From the NCBI GenBank assembly GCA_046081705.1, contig JBJTWK010000055.1:1-33037 (forward strand): a stretch of DNA of 33,037 nucleotides, in the 5' to 3' direction. The notes under the pieces are model-generated. The model was not told where the DNA came from. It did not search any database and worked only from the letters and a program-made list of their open reading frames with translations. The position numbers were made by a program, and so were the translations under genes. This document shows positions 14,784-21,386 of the stretch, piece by piece. Source of the stretch: IMCC26256 sp046081705 (GTDB lineage: Bacteria; Actinomycetota; Acidimicrobiia; IMCC26256). The first letter of the stretch is position 1. Each line of letters begins with the position of its first letter.

Positions 14784-16661
14784 ATGGAGACGACGCCCCC
14801 CGCCCGACCGCGCCCCCCGCGCCACGCCACCGGGGTCCCTCGGCACCGCGTGTCGGCCCGACGGTCCGGGCACGTCCCGGCCGAACGGGTGTGGACGGTC
14901 GTCGGCGTCCTCTGCATCGCCCTCGTGGTGGTCCTCGCCGCGCTGGCCGATCGCATCGAGCATCGGGACGAGGCCCTCCCGGGTGTCACCCTCGACGGGA
15001 TCGACGTCGGTGGTCGATCGGAGGCCGAGATCCTCGCGGTGGCGCGCCTCGCCGCAGCGCGGGCCCAGTCCCGTCCGTTCACGGCCGTGGCCGGGTCGAC
15101 CCGACTCGTCGCCGCGGACCCGAGCGCGCTCGGCGCGACCTACGACGCCGAGGCCGCGGTCCGGGCCGTCCGCCGGGCCGGGCGCCAGGGCCCCCTGCGC
15201 GCCATCGTGGACACCTTCCGGCGACGGGCCGGCGGCATCGACGTCGCCGTCCCCGTCCGCATCGACGACGGTGTGCTCACCGCCGCGGTCGACGAGTGGC
15301 AGCGCCAGGTGGGCGCAGGCCTCACCGACGGCACCATCGAGATCCGTGGCACCGCGGTGATCGTTGCCCCGCCCGCGCGCAGCGAGGGTCTCGTGCGCCC
15401 GGCGGCGGACGACCGTGTCCGCGACGCGCTGGCCTCGGGGCGCACGACCGGCGTCGTCCTCCCCGTCAGACGGACCCGGCCCACGATCGATCGGGCCGCG
15501 ACGCTCGACGCGGCCCGCCGGGCACGAGCCGTCCTCGCCCGCCCGGTCGTGCTCACCGTCGACGGGCGTTCGTTCCCGATCGACCCGCCCACGGTCGCCG
15601 CCGCCCTCGGAGTCCGACCGCAGGGTCGCCGCCTCGAGCTCACCGTGGATCCCGTCACCCTCCGGAACGCGCTCGCACCGGCCCTCGCGACGATCGAGAC
15701 GTCACCGAAGGACGCCGACTTCGCCGTGAACGGGACGACGGTGAGCGTCGTGCCGTCGGTGACCGGACGGCAGGTGGACCTCGGGCCGGTCGCCGCGGCG
15801 ATCGCGCGCGGCCGGCACCGGGTGACCGGAGGGGTCGCCGCGGTGTCTCCGGCTCGCGACACCGCGTGGGCCCAGCGGCTCAACATCACGCGGCTCGTCT
15901 CGAGCTACACGACGAACCATCCGTGCTGCCAGCCGCGCGTCACGAACATCCACACCGCGGCGGCGGCCCTCAACGGCGCGATCGTCGAACCGGGCCAGAC
16001 CTTCTCGCTCAACCAGCACCTCGGCCCGCGCACGCTCGCCAAGGGGTACGTGGTCGCGCCCCAGATCGGCGCCGACCTGTCGTACGAGGACTCGGTGGGC
16101 GGCGGCGTGAGCCAGCTGTCGACCACCTTGTTCAACGCGGTGTTCTTCGGCGGGTACCAGGACGTGACCCACACGGTGCACGCGCTCTACATCGAGCGCT
16201 ACCCGATGGGTCGGGAGGCGACGCTCAACTACCCGTCGATCGACAACCGGTTCCGCAACGACACGCCGAACGGCGTGCTCATCCGGACCGCGGTGTCGGG
16301 GACCTCGATCACGGTGAGCCTGTACGGCGACAACGGCGGACGGACGGTCACCGCCGAGGGACCCAACGTCCTCGAGACCATCCCGATCGTCGACGAGTGC
16401 TTCGACCCGGCGACCACCCCGCCGCAGAAGGCCGTCGCCACCGCCGGGCAGATCGGGTACAGGGTCGAGAACTTCCGGATCATCCGATTCGCCGACGGCT
16501 CCACGAAGCGGCAGCGCTTCTCGGAGCGCTACCAGATGCAGCCGAAGCGCTTCCCGTGCCCCGGAGCCGGACCGACGGGTCCGAGTGGGCCGCCGCCGCC
16601 GGAGGTCCCGCCGACGACCGCGCCGCCCGTGACGACGACGAGCGCCCCGCCGCCGCCCTGA
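14784..16661 (+). CDS. Membrane-anchored VanW family protein with peptidoglycan-binding-like repeats
   Basis: A 625-residue protein. A basic, Pro/Arg-rich N-terminus is followed by one transmembrane segment (VWTVVGVLCIALVVVLAAL, about 33-51), so most of the protein faces outside. Residues ~60-370 contain repeated modules of the putative peptidoglycan-binding type found before VanW domains (GVTLDGIDVGGRSEAEI and related segments). The VanW domain follows: FSLNQHLGPRTLAKGY, GGGVSQLSTTLFNAVFFGG, HALYIERYPMGREATL and DNRFRNDTPNGVLI. The C-terminus is a Pro/Thr tail. VanW occurs in vancomycin-resistance operons, but its activity is unknown and this copy is probably a general cell-wall protein. The ATG follows a TAGCCT box. 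It converges with the next gene across 22 bp. Confidence 0.88.
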   Translation: METTPPARPRPPRHATGVPRHRVSARRSGHVPAERVWTVVGVLCIALVVVLAALADRIEHRDEALPGVTLDGIDVGGRSEAEILAVARLAAARAQSRPFTAVAGSTRLVAADPSALGATYDAEAAVRAVRRAGRQGPLRAIVDTFRRRAGGIDVAVPVRIDDGVLTAAVDEWQRQVGAGLTDGTIEIRGTAVIVAPPARSEGLVRPAADDRVRDALASGRTTGVVLPVRRTRPTIDRAATLDAARRARAVLARPVVLTVDGRSFPIDPPTVAAALGVRPQGRRLELTVDPVTLRNALAPALATIETSPKDADFAVNGTTVSVVPSVTGRQVDLGPVAAAIARGRHRVTGGVAAVSPARDTAWAQRLNITRLVSSYTTNHPCCQPRVTNIHTAAAALNGAIVEPGQTFSLNQHLGPRTLAKGYVVAPQIGADLSYEDSVGGGVSQLSTTLFNAVFFGGYQDVTHTVHALYIERYPMGREATLNYPSIDNRFRNDTPNGVLIRTAVSGTSITVSLYGDNGGRTVTAEGPNVLETIPIVDECFDPATTPPQKAVATAGQIGYRVENFRIIRFADGSTKRQRFSERYQMQPKRFPCPGAGPTGPSGPPPPEVPPTTAPPVTTTSAPPPP

Positions 16662-16683
16662 CCGGGCGCTGACGCGTCGGTCG

Positions 16684-17292
16684 CTACACGGCCTCGATGC
16701 TCACATCGATCTGGGCCGCGAACCGGTCGTAGGCGCGCAGCGCGCTCGTGACCCGCACCGCCGCAGCGTCCCGGACCCGCTGGGGTACCGCCTCGGCGAC
16801 CTCGAGCACGGCGTGCAGCCCCGTGCGGGCCCGCCAGACCTGGGCGTTCGCGTGGGCCGTCGGCTGATCGTTCGTCGCAAGGGACGCGAGGAGCGCGCCG
16901 AGGGCGACCTCGCTGTGGTCCGGGCGGGCGTCCCGCACCGCCTCGACCAGCACGGTCTCGAGGTCGGCGTCCCCGACCTCGATCGCCCCGAGCCGGGTGT
17001 ACGGGTTGAGTCCGGGCTCGCCCGCCACGACGAGCGACACCCGGTTGCGGATGGCGCAGGCCGCGCCGTCCTCGTGCGGGGTCGGGACGGATCGCGGGTG
17101 GCGTCGCACCGTGAGCGCGACATCGACCCCGCCGTGCTCGAGCGGGCACGCACCGTCGCCCGCGAGCCCCACGCAGGGGAACGCCGGCTCGCCGGGCACA
17201 TGGCACCGGACCACCTCGTGACCGCTCGCCGTGAGACGAGCGATGGGATCCTCGGCCGCACCCGGCTCCGCTTCGAGCACCAGCACCCGCAT
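16684..17292 (-). CDS. Hypothetical protein, candidate DevR-regulon member
   Basis: A 202-residue protein I cannot assign. The first strand, MRVLVLEAEPG, and the following helix and HEVVRCHVPGEPAFPC strand resemble the opening of a receiver or Rossmann fold, but no phosphoacceptor motif follows. Other marks are a cysteine-containing GDGACPLEHGGVDVALTV segment and a helical C-terminus (RVRDAAAVRVTSALRAYDRFAAQIDVSIEAV). There is no membrane segment. The ATG at 17292 has a GAGAGGGG ribosome-binding site; the frame is open 30 bases further upstream but without one. Two DevR-type boxes in tandem and a 30-bp inverted repeat lie in the 162 bp between it and the devR-like gene, so its expression is probably controlled by that regulator. 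Function unknown. Confidence 0.7.
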   Translation of the reverse strand: MRVLVLEAEPGAAEDPIARLTASGHEVVRCHVPGEPAFPCVGLAGDGACPLEHGGVDVALTVRRHPRSVPTPHEDGAACAIRNRVSLVVAGEPGLNPYTRLGAIEVGDADLETVLVEAVRDARPDHSEVALGALLASLATNDQPTAHANAQVWRARTGLHAVLEVAEAVPQRVRDAAAVRVTSALRAYDRFAAQIDVSIEAV

Positions 17293-17307
17293 GACGACCC
17301 CTCTCGA

Positions 17308-17337
17308 CGTACGGTCCGGCACCGTGCCGTCCGTACG
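17308..17337. repeat. 30-bp interrupted palindrome upstream of the unknown gene
   Basis: CGTACGG (17308-17314) pairs with CCGTACG (17331-17337) and CGGCAC (17317-17322) pairs with GTGCCG (17324-17329), with one base at the centre and a small bulge. It lies 16-45 bases upstream of the start at 17292, between it and the DevR-type boxes, so it may be an operator or a leader hairpin. Confidence 0.5.
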
Positions 17338-17370
17338 GAGAGGATGCTCCCGACGACGGTCGTGCGGGCA

Positions 17371-17384
17371 GGGTCCGCGGTCCC
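17371..17384. promoter_or_regulatory. Secondary DevR/DosR-type box
   Basis: GGGTCCGCGGTCCC matches the GGGnC....GnCCC frame of the mycobacterial DevR (DosR) site with the same 14-bp spacing. It starts 21 bp from the neighbouring better box, about two helical turns, as in tandem DevR sites. It is embedded in a larger near-palindrome (17368-17387). Confidence 0.5.
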
Positions 17385-17391
17385 TGCTGCG

Positions 17392-17405
17392 GGGACCTTG
17401 GGCCC
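17392..17405. promoter_or_regulatory. DevR/DosR-type box
   Basis: GGGACCTTGGGCCC fits the GGGACTTnnGnCCC pattern bound by DevR. It lies about 100 bp upstream of the unknown gene at 17292 (minus strand) and 50 bp past the end of the devR-like gene. Confidence 0.6.
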
Positions 17406-17454
17406 GTTCGGGGCGCGACCCCCGGAAGGCGCGAAGCGCGCGATCGACGGCGGG

Positions 17455-18108
17455 TCAGCGCTCGGGCTGGTGCCCGCGCTGCTCGGCGAGCCGGGCCGCG
17501 TACACGGCGGCCTGCGTCCGGCGCTCCATGCCCAACTTCGCGAGCAGGTTCGAGACGTAGTTCTTCACGGTCTTCTCGGCGAGGTGCACCCGCTCGGCGA
17601 TCTGTCGGTTCGTGAGGCCCTCGGCGATGAGCTCGAGGATGTTGCGCTCCTGCGGGGTGAGGTGGGCGAGGCGCTCGTCCTCCTCGTTCCCCTTCCGGAG
17701 CCGCTCGAGGACCTGCGCGGTGATGGCGGGATCGAGGAGCGACTGCCCGGCCGCCACGTTGCGGATCGCAGTCACGAGATCGGTGCCGCGCACCTGCTTG
17801 AGGAGGTACCCCGCGGCGCCGGCCATGATCGCCTGGAACAACGCCTCGTCGTCACTGAACGACGTGAGCATGAGGCACCGGATCTCGGGGTGGCGCGATC
17901 GCACCTCACGGCAGACCTCGACGCCGTTGCCGTCGGGGAGTCGAATGTCGAGTACCGCGACGTCCGGGCGGGTCGGCGGGATGCGGGCGAGCGCGTCGGC
18001 GGCGGTGCCGGCCTCGCCCACGACGTGGAGGTCGTCCTCCGCCTCGAGGAGTTCGCGCAGACCGCGGCGGACGATCTCGTGGTCGTCGAGGAGGAACACC
18101 CGGGTCAC
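17455..18108 (-). CDS. devR: DevR/DosR-type NarL-family response regulator
   Basis: From the GTG at 18108 the protein is 217 residues, the length I recall for mycobacterial DevR. Key residues then fall at the same numbers: Asp54 phosphoacceptor (VAVLDIRLPDGNG), Thr82 (LMLTSFSDDEA) and Lys104 (GYLLKQVRG). The C-terminal LuxR-type helix-turn-helix carries LAEKTVKNYVSNLLAKLGMERRTQAAV, which keeps the DNA-contacting Lys179, Lys182 and Asn183. An in-frame ATG at 18153 has a distant GGGAG and would add 15 Gly/Asp-rich residues; I prefer the GTG because of the exact collinearity. It is divergent from the kinase gene at 18186. In mycobacteria DevR controls the response to hypoxia, NO and CO. The boxes nearby suggest it governs its neighbours. 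Confidence 0.9.
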   Translation of the reverse strand: MTRVFLLDDHEIVRRGLRELLEAEDDLHVVGEAGTAADALARIPPTRPDVAVLDIRLPDGNGVEVCREVRSRHPEIRCLMLTSFSDDEALFQAIMAGAAGYLLKQVRGTDLVTAIRNVAAGQSLLDPAITAQVLERLRKGNEEDERLAHLTPQERNILELIAEGLTNRQIAERVHLAEKTVKNYVSNLLAKLGMERRTQAAVYAARLAEQRGHQPER

Positions 18109-18170
18109 GCCCGCGCCGTCGCCCGTCCCGTCGGTACGTCCCTCAGCCCCCATGTCCGCGCTCGGCTCCC

Positions 18171-18176
18171 TATGAT
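18171..18176 (+). promoter_or_regulatory. -10 element (TATGAT) for the DevS-like kinase gene
   Basis: TATGAT, close to the -10 consensus, 9 bases before the ATG at 18186 and without a ribosome-binding site between. No DevR-type box is seen in this devR-devS intergenic region. Confidence 0.45.
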
Positions 18177-18185
18177 CGGGCGGCG

Positions 18186-19313
18186 ATGAGCCACCATCAT
18201 GCCGCAGATCGGGCGACGCGTTTGAGCCGCCTGCTCGACGCCGTCCTCCTCGTGGCCTCGGACCTCAGCCTCGCCGCGACCCTCGAGCACATCGTCGCCG
18301 CCGCGGGCGAGGTGGCCGGCGCCCGGTACGCGGCGCTCGGGGTCCTGGGGCCGGGCGGCGAACTCGGCGAGTTCATCACCGCCGGCATGGACCCCGCCAC
18401 GATCGCCGGCATCGACCACCGCCCGGAAGGCCTCGGCCTGCTCGGCACGCTCATCGTGGAGCCCACGCCGCTGCGGCTCCCCGAGATCGCACGCGACCCG
18501 CGATCGGCCGGGTTCCCCGCCGGACACCCGCCGATGGGCGCGTTCCTCGGCGTGCCGATCGTCGTGCGCGACCGGGTGTTCGGCAACCTCTACCTCACCG
18601 ACAAGGTCGACGGTGACGAGTTCAGCGAGGAGGACGAGGCCCTCGTCGTGGCCCTCGCGGCCGCCGCCGGCGTCGCCATCGAGAACGCGCGCCTCCACCG
18701 CCAGATCCAGGAGTTCGCCGTCGTCGAGGACCGCGACCGCATCGCCCGTGACCTGCACGACACCGTCATCCAGCGCCTCTTCGCCACGGCCATGACCATG
18801 CAGGCCATCGCCCGCACGACCGATCCGGACACTGGCACCCGGGTGCTCGCCGCCGTCGACGAACTCGACGAGACGATCCGAGAGATCCGCGGCACGATCT
18901 TCGCCCTCCAGCAGTCCCCCGGGGCCTCCCTGCACCGCGAACTGCAGGTGCTCATGAGCGAGTTGACGCCCGCCCTCGGGTTCCGGCCCCGCCTCGTCAT
19001 CGAGGGTCCGATCGACACGGTCGTGCCCCCCGAGATCGGGGAGCACCTCCTCGCGTGCACCCGCGAGGCCCTCACCAACGCCGCCCGCCACGCGCGGGCC
19101 GGCTCGGTGGAGGTGGTCGTGGTCGCCGGGGCCGACCTCGCGCTGCGGGTGACCGACGACGGGGTCGGCCCGAATGGCGAACCGGGCGCCGGCGGCGGCA
19201 ACGGGACGCGCAACCTCGCGCACCGGGCCGAACTGCTCGGCGGGAGCGTCCAGATCGAACGGGTGCCGAGTGGTGGCACCGTCGTCGACTGGCGCGTGCC
19301 GCTCGGCGGCTGA
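18186..19313 (+). CDS. DevS/DosT-like sensor histidine kinase with a single GAF domain
   Basis: A 375-residue cytosolic kinase. Residues ~15-172 form one GAF domain. Its segment GFPAGHPPMGAFLGVPI and NLYLTDK, followed by FSEEDEALVVALAAAAGVAIENARL, closely resembles the haem-binding GAF-A of mycobacterial DosT and DevS. His114 aligns with their proximal haem ligand (His147/His149). A HisKA_3 domain follows at once: RDRIARDLHDTVIQRLFA with phosphoacceptor His191. The ATPase domain has EALTNAARHARA (N box) and VTDDGVGPNG plus GNGTRNLAHRAELLGG (G boxes). The usual second GAF is absent, so the protein is some 200 residues shorter than DevS. It most likely senses O2, NO or redox through haem and phosphorylates the divergent DevR. 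Confidence 0.88.
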   Translation: MSHHHAADRATRLSRLLDAVLLVASDLSLAATLEHIVAAAGEVAGARYAALGVLGPGGELGEFITAGMDPATIAGIDHRPEGLGLLGTLIVEPTPLRLPEIARDPRSAGFPAGHPPMGAFLGVPIVVRDRVFGNLYLTDKVDGDEFSEEDEALVVALAAAAGVAIENARLHRQIQEFAVVEDRDRIARDLHDTVIQRLFATAMTMQAIARTTDPDTGTRVLAAVDELDETIREIRGTIFALQQSPGASLHRELQVLMSELTPALGFRPRLVIEGPIDTVVPPEIGEHLLACTREALTNAARHARAGSVEVVVVAGADLALRVTDDGVGPNGEPGAGGGNGTRNLAHRAELLGGSVQIERVPSGGTVVDWRVPLGG

Positions 19314-19344
19314 CCCGATCCGTTCGGGCACGATCACGCCGGAC

Positions 19345-19359
19345 GGGACCTTCGGCCCT
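19345..19359. promoter_or_regulatory. DevR/DosR-type box upstream of the 137-residue gene
   Basis: GGGACCTTCGGCCCT, identical over 15 bases to the box at 19850-19864. It lies 39 bp before the ATG at 19399, so it would overlap or adjoin the -35 region. Confidence 0.68.
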
Positions 19360-19398
19360 ACCGCCGGAGGATCCGGGCGCACCACCGTACGGGGAGCC

Positions 19399-19812
19399 AT
19401 GTTCCTGTACGACTTCACCATCGTCGACGCCCCCGTCGATCTCGTCGCGGAGCGCCTGCGCGCCGACGCGTGCGAGATCCTCCGTGACGCCGCGCTGCGG
19501 GCCGGCGGTACCGAACCGGCACCGCCCGAGACCGGCGAGCTCCGGGCCCGCGGCGAGGGCTGGGCGCTCTCCGTGCAGTGGGAACGCTCGGGCTGGCCCG
19601 GGCCGTTCGCCCGCCTCGGTGGCGAACTCGAGGTCGCGCCGGTCCAGGGCGACCGCACCCACCTCAGCGTGAGCGCGAGCTGGGACACGGCCGGCACCCG
19701 CACGAGCACCCGGAGCGAATCGCTCCGGGCCCGCCACGAGACCGAGACCGTCGTGCGGGAGTTCCTCCTCGCGACCGCCGGGCTGCTCGCGCTCTCCCGG
19801 CTCGTCGACTGA
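19399..19812 (+). CDS. Hypothetical protein, candidate DevR-regulon member
   Basis: A 137-residue protein without a recognisable family. It alternates beta strands with a terminal helix: MFLYDFTIVDAPVDLVAERLRADAC, then GWALSVQWERSGW, LEVAPVQGDRTHLSVSASWDT, then a C-terminal helix VVREFLLATAGLLALSRLVD. This layout is reminiscent of SRPBCC/START-like ligand-binding folds, but the match is only by shape. No catalytic motif or transmembrane segment is evident. The ATG at 19399 has GGGGAG immediately upstream with tight spacing. The frame is open further upstream, but that part crosses the DevR-type box and the end of the kinase gene. The box 39 bp upstream indicates control by the adjacent regulator. 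Confidence 0.65.
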   Translation: MFLYDFTIVDAPVDLVAERLRADACEILRDAALRAGGTEPAPPETGELRARGEGWALSVQWERSGWPGPFARLGGELEVAPVQGDRTHLSVSASWDTAGTRTSTRSESLRARHETETVVREFLLATAGLLALSRLVD

Positions 19813-19849
19813 CCGACGGCGGACCCGGACGACGGAAGGCCCACCGGTC

Positions 19850-19864
19850 GGGACCTTCGGCCCT
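19850..19864. promoter_or_regulatory. DevR/DosR-type box upstream of the multicopper oxidase gene
   Basis: GGGACCTTCGGCCCT, the same 15 bases as at 19345-19359, preceded by TCG and followed by AC. It lies 64 bp before the GTG at 19929 and downstream of the preceding gene's stop. Confidence 0.68.
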
Positions 19865-19928
19865 ACGCGTCCGGGGGCCCCGTTCGCCAGACTCGCCCCG
19901 TCGTCCCCGATCCCGCTGGAGGTGGACC

Positions 19929-21299
19929 GTGGCGCTCACCACGGATGACCGCAAGTCCCTCGGCTTCGGCGCGTGGGTGTTCGCGCTGCTCGGCCTCGCG
20001 TTCGCGTTCTTCGCGCTCTGGCTGGCGGCCGACGCCCTCGGGCGTTCGAAGGACGCGTCCACCGACGCCGCGAAGGCCAACTCGCCGAAGGTGGTCGAGA
20101 CCGAGTTCAAGCTCTCCCTCAACGCGGTCGTGGCCGTCGTCGACGGCGCCATCAACGTCGAGAACGCCGGCAAGATCGTGCACAACCTCGAGATCACGGG
20201 GACCGACAAGCGCACGGGCGACATCGACCCCGGCGGCTCGAAGTTGCTGAGCCTCGCCGGGCTCGACGCAGGCACGTACGAGATGTTCTGCGCTATCCCG
20301 GGCCACGCGTCGTCGGGCATGAAGGGGACGGTCACGATCGGCCAGGGCGGTATGGCCGGCGGCACGACCGCCGCCGAGGAGGCCGCGATCCGCAAGGCGA
20401 ACGCCGGTCAGGACGCGTCGGCCAAGGCCGCCGTGCTCGCCTACGTCGACCAGTTGCAGAATGGTCCGAACACGAAGGGACTGGGCAACGTGCCGCTCGA
20501 GCCCGTGATCGAGCCGGACGGGACCAAGGTGTTCAACCTCACCGCCGAGATCGCCGACTGGGAGGTCGCCCCGGGCCAGACCGTGCGCGCCTGGACCTAC
20601 AACGGCACGGTCCCGGGACCGCTCATCCAGGTGAACGCCGGCGACAAGGTCAGGGTCCACCTCGAGAACGAACTGCCCCAGAGCACCGAGATCCACTTCC
20701 ACGGCCTCGAGGTCCCGGTCTCCGAGGACGGCGTGCCGTACGTGACGAACGAGGGGCCGGTGAAGCCCGGCGGCTCGCGGGACTACGTGTTCACCGCGCA
20801 GTCCACCCCGGCCACCGGCATGTACCACTCGCACCACAACGCCGAGAAGCAGGTGCCGGACGGGCTCGTGGGCGTGTTCCTCGTCGGCGAGCTGCCGATC
20901 CCGCAGGGCTTCAGCCGCCCGTCATCGAACCAGTCGATGATCCTCAACGATGCCGGGGCGATCGGTCTCTCGCTCAACGGGAAGTCGTTCCCGGCGACCC
21001 TGCCGATCCAGGCCAAGGTCGGCGAGACCGTCATGGTCACGTATTACAACGAGGGCCTCCAGATCCATCCGATGCACCTCCACGGCATCCCGCAGACGGT
21101 GATCGCGATGGACGGGTTCCCACTGCCCCAACCCCACCAGGAGGACACCGTGATGGTGGCTCCGGGGCAACGGGTGACCGTGCTCATCAGACCCACCGCG
21201 GCCCAGACCGGGGTGTGGGCCTACCACTGTCACATCCTCAACCACGCCGAGGCGACGACCGGCATGTTCGGGATGGTCACGACCTTCATCGTCTCCTAG
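19929..21299 (+). CDS. Membrane-anchored cupredoxin - two-domain multicopper oxidase fusion
   Basis: A 456-residue protein: an N-terminal transmembrane anchor (about 13-34), then a cupredoxin domain (~58-138) with a complete type-1 copper set, His85, Cys121, His126 and Met131 (FCAIPGHASSGM). A Gly/Ala linker leads to a two-domain multicopper oxidase. All four HxH pairs of the trinuclear cluster are present: H256FH258, H300SH302, H383LH385 and H433CH435. The type-1 centre is in the second domain (His380, Cys434, His439, Met446 region). It should oxidise a substrate and reduce O2 to water outside the membrane, with the cupredoxin as an electron relay. NirK is less likely because NirK lacks the second-domain HxH pairs. 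GTG start with TGGAGG upstream; a DevR-type box precedes it. Confidence 0.9.
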   Translation: MALTTDDRKSLGFGAWVFALLGLAFAFFALWLAADALGRSKDASTDAAKANSPKVVETEFKLSLNAVVAVVDGAINVENAGKIVHNLEITGTDKRTGDIDPGGSKLLSLAGLDAGTYEMFCAIPGHASSGMKGTVTIGQGGMAGGTTAAEEAAIRKANAGQDASAKAAVLAYVDQLQNGPNTKGLGNVPLEPVIEPDGTKVFNLTAEIADWEVAPGQTVRAWTYNGTVPGPLIQVNAGDKVRVHLENELPQSTEIHFHGLEVPVSEDGVPYVTNEGPVKPGGSRDYVFTAQSTPATGMYHSHHNAEKQVPDGLVGVFLVGELPIPQGFSRPSSNQSMILNDAGAIGLSLNGKSFPATLPIQAKVGETVMVTYYNEGLQIHPMHLHGIPQTVIAMDGFPLPQPHQEDTVMVAPGQRVTVLIRPTAAQTGVWAYHCHILNHAEATTGMFGMVTTFIVS

Positions 21300-21328
21300 C
21301 CGGACCCCCCACTGGCAGGACCGCAGGC

Positions 21329-21359
21329 GAGGGGCGCTCCTCACGGAGGGGCGCCCCTC
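21329..21359. terminator. Bidirectional terminator hairpin between the oxidase and P-type ATPase genes
   Basis: Arms GAGGGGCGC and GCGCCCCTC pair perfectly over 9 bp. The loop can form a further short stem (TCCT / GGAG). It is placed between convergent genes and is nearly symmetrical, so it can serve both. Confidence 0.7.
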
Positions 21360-21386
21360 GTGCGCGTCCCGGTCCGTGCGTCCGCG

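Noticed and set aside
18109..18153. Upstream ATG at 18153 as the devR start.
   Set aside because: It adds 15 Gly/Asp-rich residues not found in DevR and its ribosome-binding site is too distant. The GTG at 18108 gives residue-for-residue collinearity with the mycobacterial protein.
19929..21299. Copper nitrite reductase (NirK) as the identity of the oxidase.
   Set aside because: All four HxH pairs of a trinuclear cluster are present, including HCH in the second domain, which NirK lacks. The laccase-like reading fits better.
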